Below, piece by piece: positions 60,695 through 64,000 of a stretch of DNA of 64,000 nucleotides. This DNA is from Candidatus Allofournierella merdigallinarum. Lineage in GTDB: Bacteria; Bacillota; Clostridia; Oscillospirales; Ruminococcaceae. The stretch covers positions 52,534 through 116,533 of the forward strand of contig DXAC01000016.1 of assembly GCA_019117205.1 (NCBI GenBank), read 5' to 3'. Each line of letters begins with the position of its first letter. Positions within the stretch are counted from its first letter, which is position 1. Under the pieces are notes generated by a model that saw only the letters and a program-made list of their open reading frames with translations, was not told the origin of the DNA and did not search any database. The position numbers were made by a program, and so were the translations under genes.

Positions 60695-61435
60695 TCAGGC
60701 CTCGACGGCCTCGGCCACGGCTTCGGCCTCCACGGCGGCGGGCGCGTCCTGCTGGCCCTGACGGCCCTCCAGAACAGCGTCGGCCATGGCGCCGGCGATC
60801 AGCTTCACAGCGCGGATGGCGTCGTCGTTGCCGGGAATGACGTAGTCGATCTCGTCGGGGTTGCAGTTGGTGTCCACGATGGCCACGATGGGGATGTTCA
60901 GCTTGCGGGCCTCGGAAACGGCGATGCGCTCCTTGTGGGGGTCAACGATGAACATGGCCTTGGGCAGGGAGTGCATCTCCTTGACACCGCCCAGGAACTT
61001 CTGCAGCTTCTCGATCTCCAGCTCCAGCTTGGCCACTTCTTTCTTGGGCAGCAGATCAAAGGTGCCGTCCTCGCTCATCTGGCGCAGCTGCTCCATCCGG
61101 TCGATGCGCTTGCGGATGGTGCGGAAGTTGGTGAGCATACCGCCCAGCCAGCGGGCGTTCACATAGTGCATACCGCAGCGGGTAGCCTCGTCGCGGATGG
61201 ACTCCTGGGCCTGCTTCTTGGTGCCCACGAACAGGATCTCACCGCCGTCGGCGGCCATGTCCCGCACAAAGTTGTAGGCCTCGTCCAGCTTCTTCACGGT
61301 CTTCTGCAGGTCGATGATGTAGATGCCATTGCGCTCGGTGAAGATGTACTTCGCCATCTTGGGGTTCCAGCGGCGGGTCTGGTGACCAAAGTGCACGCCG
61401 GCTTCCAGGAGCTGCTTCATAGATACTACTGCCAT
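60695..61435 (-). CDS. rpsB: 30S ribosomal protein S2
   Basis: A 246-aa S2. It starts [40 protein letters not shown] and [25 protein letters not shown] are the family signatures. The start at 61435 has GGAGG at 8 nt; a longer frame runs through the leader. Has a structured leader and its own promoter. Confidence 0.98.
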   Translation of the reverse strand: MAVVSMKQLLEAGVHFGHQTRRWNPKMAKYIFTERNGIYIIDLQKTVKKLDEAYNFVRDMAADGGEILFVGTKKQAQESIRDEATRCGMHYVNARWLGGMLTNFRTIRKRIDRMEQLRQMSEDGTFDLLPKKEVAKLELEIEKLQKFLGGVKEMHSLPKAMFIVDPHKERIAVSEARKLNIPIVAIVDTNCNPDEIDYVIPGNDDAIRAVKLIAGAMADAVLEGRQGQQDAPAAVEAEAVAEAVEA

Positions 61436-61467
61436 TGTCTGATCCTCCAATAAAATTGTTTTTCCTC

Positions 61468-61522
61468 CGCATTGCCTCCATGCTTTTCCACCCCGCGGGG
61501 CACAAAAAAGCAAAGCAATGCG
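61468..61522 (-). promoter_or_regulatory. Nested hairpin leader of rpsB
   Basis: Three coaxial stems: CGCATTGC with GCAATGCG (61515-61522 / 61468-61475), TGCTTTT with AAAAGCA (61506-61512 / 61481-61487), and CCCC-GC-GGGG (61491-61500). It lies about 30 nt before the ribosome binding site. An S2-binding autoregulatory leader is the likely meaning. Confidence 0.5.
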
Positions 61523-61538
61523 TGCGTATTGCCGAATT

Positions 61539-61567
61539 AGTATACCACAGCCGCCCGTTGATTACAA
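61539..61567 (-). promoter_or_regulatory. rpsB promoter
   Basis: Minus-strand TTGTAA (61567-61562), 17 bp, TATACT (61544-61539). Confidence 0.75.
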
Positions 61568-61600
61568 GCTTTTTTTACGATTTTTTCGGGCTTTTTTCGT

Positions 61601-62722
61601 TTATTCTGCCAGGGTCAGGTCCCCGGGGCGGATCCACCCCTTTTTGCGGAAAAGCCGGCCCAGCAGCCAGCAGAGCACGGCCGGCAGCACCAGGCAGATG
61701 AGCAGAAGACCCGCCCAGTCAAAGGCGGTGACGGCTGCCTTTGTGCCGGCGGCCACATCCGCCACCCAGCCGCTGTACACCCCGATGGGCCCCACCAGCC
61801 CGCAGGTGCCCATGCCGGAGGACACCGCCGGGCCGTTCATCTCCAGCCGGAACAGGCAGGTGGCCAGCGGCCCGGTGACGGCGCTGGCCAGAATGGCCGG
61901 CAGCCAGATGCGGGGATTTTTCAGGATGTTGCTCATCTGGAGCATGGAGGTGCCCAGGCCCTGGCTGACCAGGCCGCCCCACCGGTTCTCTTTAAGGGAG
62001 AGCACCGCGAAACCCACCATCTGGGCGCAGCAGCCGGCCACCGCCGCCCCGCCGGCAAGGCCGGTGAGGGAGAGGGCCGCGCAGATGGCCGCCGAGGAAA
62101 TGGACAGCGTCAGCGCCACGCCGATGACCACGCTGACCACGATGCCCATGACAAAGGGCTGCTGTTCGGTGGCCCACATGATCACCGACCCCACGGCGGA
62201 GGCCGCGCTGCCGATGGCGGGTGCCCACCACAGGGACAGGGCCACGCCGGTGAAGATGGTCACCAGCGGGGTGACCAGGATGTCCACTTTTGTTTCCTTG
62301 GACACCAGCTTGCCCGCCTCGCAGGCCAGGATAGCGATGACGAGCACCGCCAGCGGCCCGCCGGCGCCTCCCAGACTGTTGGCGGCCTGGCCCACGGTGA
62401 TCAGGGAAAAGAGCACCAGCGCCGGGGCGTTCAGCGCAAAGCCGATGCTCACCGCCATGGCAGGCCCCGCCACCGCCGAGGCATAGCCGCCCATCTGGGT
62501 GAGCAGTTCCAGCCCCATCTGGGTGCCCGCCGTGTTCAGGATGGTGCCGATGAGCAGCGACGCAAACAGGCCCTGGGCCATGGCGCCCATGGCGTCCACC
62601 CCGTAGCGCCGGGCGCTGATCTGCACATTCTTTTTGGCGAAATACGCCATTACCGCCGCCCGCGCCTTGGCCAGCCGGGCCCGCAGGGCGGCCAGCCGGC
62701 TGTTTCGACTGTTGTTTTTCAA
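61601..62722 (-). CDS. PTS IIC-like membrane protein (PfoR family)
   Basis: A 373-aa protein with nine or ten membrane segments of the PTS_EIIC_2/PfoR family: GVDAMGAMAQGLFASLLIGTIL and GMGTCGLVGPIGVYSGW are signatures. It has no IIA or IIB domain. In Clostridium perfringens PfoR affects toxin gene expression but its function remains unclear. TTG at 62722 with GGGAGAGG upstream is the likely start. A possible promoter (TTGTGG, 17 bp, TTAAAA) lies in the adjoining gap that also holds the terminator of the neighbouring element. Confidence 0.78.
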   Translation of the reverse strand: MKNNSRNSRLAALRARLAKARAAVMAYFAKKNVQISARRYGVDAMGAMAQGLFASLLIGTILNTAGTQMGLELLTQMGGYASAVAGPAMAVSIGFALNAPALVLFSLITVGQAANSLGGAGGPLAVLVIAILACEAGKLVSKETKVDILVTPLVTIFTGVALSLWWAPAIGSAASAVGSVIMWATEQQPFVMGIVVSVVIGVALTLSISSAAICAALSLTGLAGGAAVAGCCAQMVGFAVLSLKENRWGGLVSQGLGTSMLQMSNILKNPRIWLPAILASAVTGPLATCLFRLEMNGPAVSSGMGTCGLVGPIGVYSGWVADVAAGTKAAVTAFDWAGLLLICLVLPAVLCWLLGRLFRKKGWIRPGDLTLAE

Positions 62723-62791
62723 GATCCTCTCCCCCGTTTCCCCCGAAACGAGTTGTCAAGGACTTTTTAATCAAATTCACAGAAAAGCCAC

Positions 62792-62827
62792 AAAAAAGTG
62801 CCAGAAGCACTTCCATGCTCCTGACAC
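62792..62827 (-). terminator. Terminator at the end of the accessory genes
   Basis: GTGTCAGGAGCA / TGCTTCTGGCAC with two wobble pairs and a 6-nt loop, followed on the minus strand by TTTTTT. It stops transcripts of the accessory block before the chromosomal pfoR-type gene. Confidence 0.8.
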
Positions 62828-62841
62828 TCAGGTGGGTGAGG

Positions 62842-63207
62842 TTACTTGCGTCTGCTTAACAGTTCATCGCAAAGATACGCATATTCTGGCAACTGGTCGA
62901 TATAGGTTTTCCAACGCCGTTTGATTTCGGCCAATTCCAGCGGGTCGGCTTCTTCTATCGCGTGGTCGTTGCCTGTCATATACAGAACATCCATCGCAAC
63001 ATCATCCAGGCACTCGTGACAGAGATCGGCGGCAGACTCTATCCTCCTTCCGGTATCAACATAAAGCGGGTTTAGGCCAATCGCCAGCCAGACAAAGCCC
63101 ACTTTATCAGACCATAGCAGTTCAAAATTAGTGCTTTGTTGAAGATGCTCGGCAAACACCTTTCGTACCCGTTCAATCTCAGTTTTCTCTTTTTCTGTGT
63201 ACAGCAT
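62842..63207 (-). CDS. Accessory protein of unknown function
   Basis: A 121-aa protein (MLYTEKEKTEIERVRKVF...). I do not recognise a family. It is predicted soluble and alpha-helical, with a Trp/Tyr-rich region (NFELLWSDKVGFVWLAIGLNPLY) and an acidic middle part. Its GC content, near 50%, is clearly below the neighbours, a sign of transfer. Start ATG 63207 has AAGGAGG at 8 nt. It is transcribed with the TnpW-like and helicase-loader genes. Confidence 0.6.
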   Translation of the reverse strand: MLYTEKEKTEIERVRKVFAEHLQQSTNFELLWSDKVGFVWLAIGLNPLYVDTGRRIESAADLCHECLDDVAMDVLYMTGNDHAIEEADPLELAEIKRRWKTYIDQLPEYAYLCDELLSRRK

Positions 63208-63285
63208 TTTCATGTCCTCCTTGGCTAAAAGTTTTGGTGTGTACCATCATCAGTTTAACACAAGGCGGCTGGCTTTATCAGCCGG

Positions 63286-63477
63286 TCACATCTGCTGTAT
63301 CTCGTTTTTGAGCATACGCTTGATTTTGTCGCTCATAGTTTCGGTGCTGGTATCGCTGAAATGGACGCGCACCTTGTAGGTGGTCTTGCCGATTTTCTTT
63401 ACCAGCGCGGGGGCGTCCTCCGGCGCTCTGGCCGGGGTGGTGTCTGCGGTCTGCATGGTACGGGTTTCTTCGCTCAT
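63286..63477 (-). CDS. TnpW-like transposon-encoded protein
   Basis: A 63-aa protein. The C-terminal KKIGKTTYKVRVHFSDTSTETMSDKIKRMLKNEI is the conserved part of small proteins annotated TnpW in Tn1549/clostridial conjugative elements; function unknown. The start at 63477 (MSEETRTMQ) has AAGGAG. It lies between the unknown gene and the helicase loader. Confidence 0.7.
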   Translation of the reverse strand: MSEETRTMQTADTTPARAPEDAPALVKKIGKTTYKVRVHFSDTSTETMSDKIKRMLKNEIQQM

Positions 63478-63520
63478 GGCGCTCCTTTCTCCGGGCGGGT
63501 CTGCGCCGTCCGGCACAAAA

Positions 63521-64000
63521 TTACTCATGCTTACGGTTTACAATGTCTTTCGCCGCCTGCCTGGTGGCCCCGGCGTTTTCCTCCCGGAAATTTTTCCCGG
63601 CAAAGAGGATCGGGGCGCACCGTTCCAGGATACGGTCATAGATACGGGCGTGGGCCAGGTCGGGCGGGTTCTTGAGTTCGGCCAGCTTCAGGTTGGTGGT
63701 GATGATCATGGGCCTGCGGCTGCGGTAGCGGCTGTCAATGACGAAAAACATCTGCTCCATCGCATACTCGGTACTGCGCTCCACACCCAAATCGTCAATG
63801 ATGAGCAGGTCGTACTCGTCAAAGCTGGCGATAAAGTCGGCCCTGTCCTCGGAGAACATCCCGGTCAGGCGGTTCAGGATGGTAGGAAAGTTCGTCATCA
63901 GCACCGGCACATCCCGGTCAAGCAGGGCGTTGGCGATACAACCGGCGAAAAAGGACTTGCCGGTTCCCACATTCCCGAACAGCAGCAGGCCGGTGTTGTT
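63521..64000 (-). CDS. DnaC-like helicase loader / ATP-binding protein, cut at right edge
   Basis: About 159 codons are visible and the frame is open to base 64000, so the N-terminus is outside. Walker A FGNVGTGKS is followed by Walker B YDLLIIDDLGVE and the sensor motif PMIITTNLKL, which identify a DnaC/IstB-type AAA ATPase that loads the replicative helicase. In Tn1549-like integrative conjugative elements such a gene belongs to the replication module. Not an IS21 IstB: no transposase is seen, though the neighbour beyond the edge is unknown. Confidence 0.8.
   Translation of the reverse strand, partial: NNTGLLLFGNVGTGKSFFAGCIANALLDRDVPVLMTNFPTILNRLTGMFSEDRADFIASFDEYDLLIIDDLGVERSTEYAMEQMFFVIDSRYRSRRPMIITTNLKLAELKNPPDLAHARIYDRILERCAPILFAGKNFREENAGATRQAAKDIVNRKHE

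Larger units (their letters stand above)
62750..64000. mobile_element. Left end of an integrative (conjugative) element
   Basis: From about 62.75 kb the GC content falls and three genes (unknown, TnpW-like, helicase loader) read towards the chromosome. The boundary lies between the PfoR-type gene and the terminator at 62792. The other end, an integrase and an att repeat are beyond the window, so the element is inferred. Confidence 0.6.

Noticed and set aside
63521..64000. IstB of an IS21 element
   Set aside because: No IstA transposase or terminal inverted repeat is seen, and the neighbour is TnpW-like, which points to a conjugative element; the IS21 option cannot be fully closed without the sequence beyond the edge.

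Overview
The window looks like a chromosomal segment of a GC-rich Clostridia member, most likely of the Oscillospiraceae/Ruminococcaceae (Faecalibacterium, Gemmiger and Subdoligranulum kin). The reasons are a high-GC coding bias, Firmicutes-style ribosome binding sites (AGGAGG), sigma-A promoters with 17-bp spacers, a T-box leader, a CIRCE element, a reverse rubrerythrin, and Bce-like and Pho-like two-component systems. The species call is inference from gene content; no 16S rRNA is present.

Layout. 1-9.4 kb (minus strand) holds housekeeping genes: RNase M5 (cut by the window edge), holA, comEC, a phosphoribosyltransferase, a HIT protein, alaS with its T-box leader, and a class B penicillin-binding protein. 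9.5-11.4 kb is a small sugar module: a 55-residue membrane peptide, D-lyxose/mannose isomerase and fructokinase. 11.4-14.6 kb has groES-groEL under CIRCE and a lipid kinase. 14.6-19.6 kb holds a TraX/two-component operon, rubrerythrin, and a divergent pair of a Gx-family membrane protein and an FMN-binding lipoprotein. 19.6-25.4 kb (plus strand) carries a DUF4358 lipoprotein, an MBOAT acyltransferase, a DHHW protein and a PhoBR-like pair. 25.4-45 kb contains ABC-F, nucleotidase, gpsA, a surface SGNH hydrolase, a TrpXYZ-type transporter, an alanine/glycine:cation symporter, a MacB-like exporter with a CARDB-like partner, ydcF, deoB and pyk. 45-54 kb contains a TetR-controlled ABC-2 exporter, a GH25 lysozyme, tRNA-Ser(GGA), a small protein of unknown function and livJHMGF. 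54-62.7 kb contains xpt, a YerC/TrpR-like regulator, a BceRS-BceAB-like peptide-defence module, rpsB-tsf and a PfoR-type PTS IIC protein. From about 62.75 kb to the right edge base composition changes and three genes (unknown protein, TnpW-like, DnaC-like helicase loader) mark the edge of an integrative element that continues outside the window.

The most distinctive material is regulatory. The Bce-like module has GTGAC half-sites phased at 11 bp, placed at matching distances from the -10 boxes of both its regulator and its transporter promoters. The YerC-like gene has a 26-bp inverted repeat over its own -10. The AGCS symporter start carries an exact 14-bp tandem duplication of its Shine-Dalgarno that creates an overlapping 8-codon upstream ORF. 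rpsB has a triple nested hairpin leader. Protein-level oddities are a ComEC whose C-terminal nuclease-like domain appears to have lost its metal ligands, and a membrane-anchored adhesion-like protein inside a MacB-type exporter operon. I found no CRISPR array, rRNA, or complete insertion sequence.
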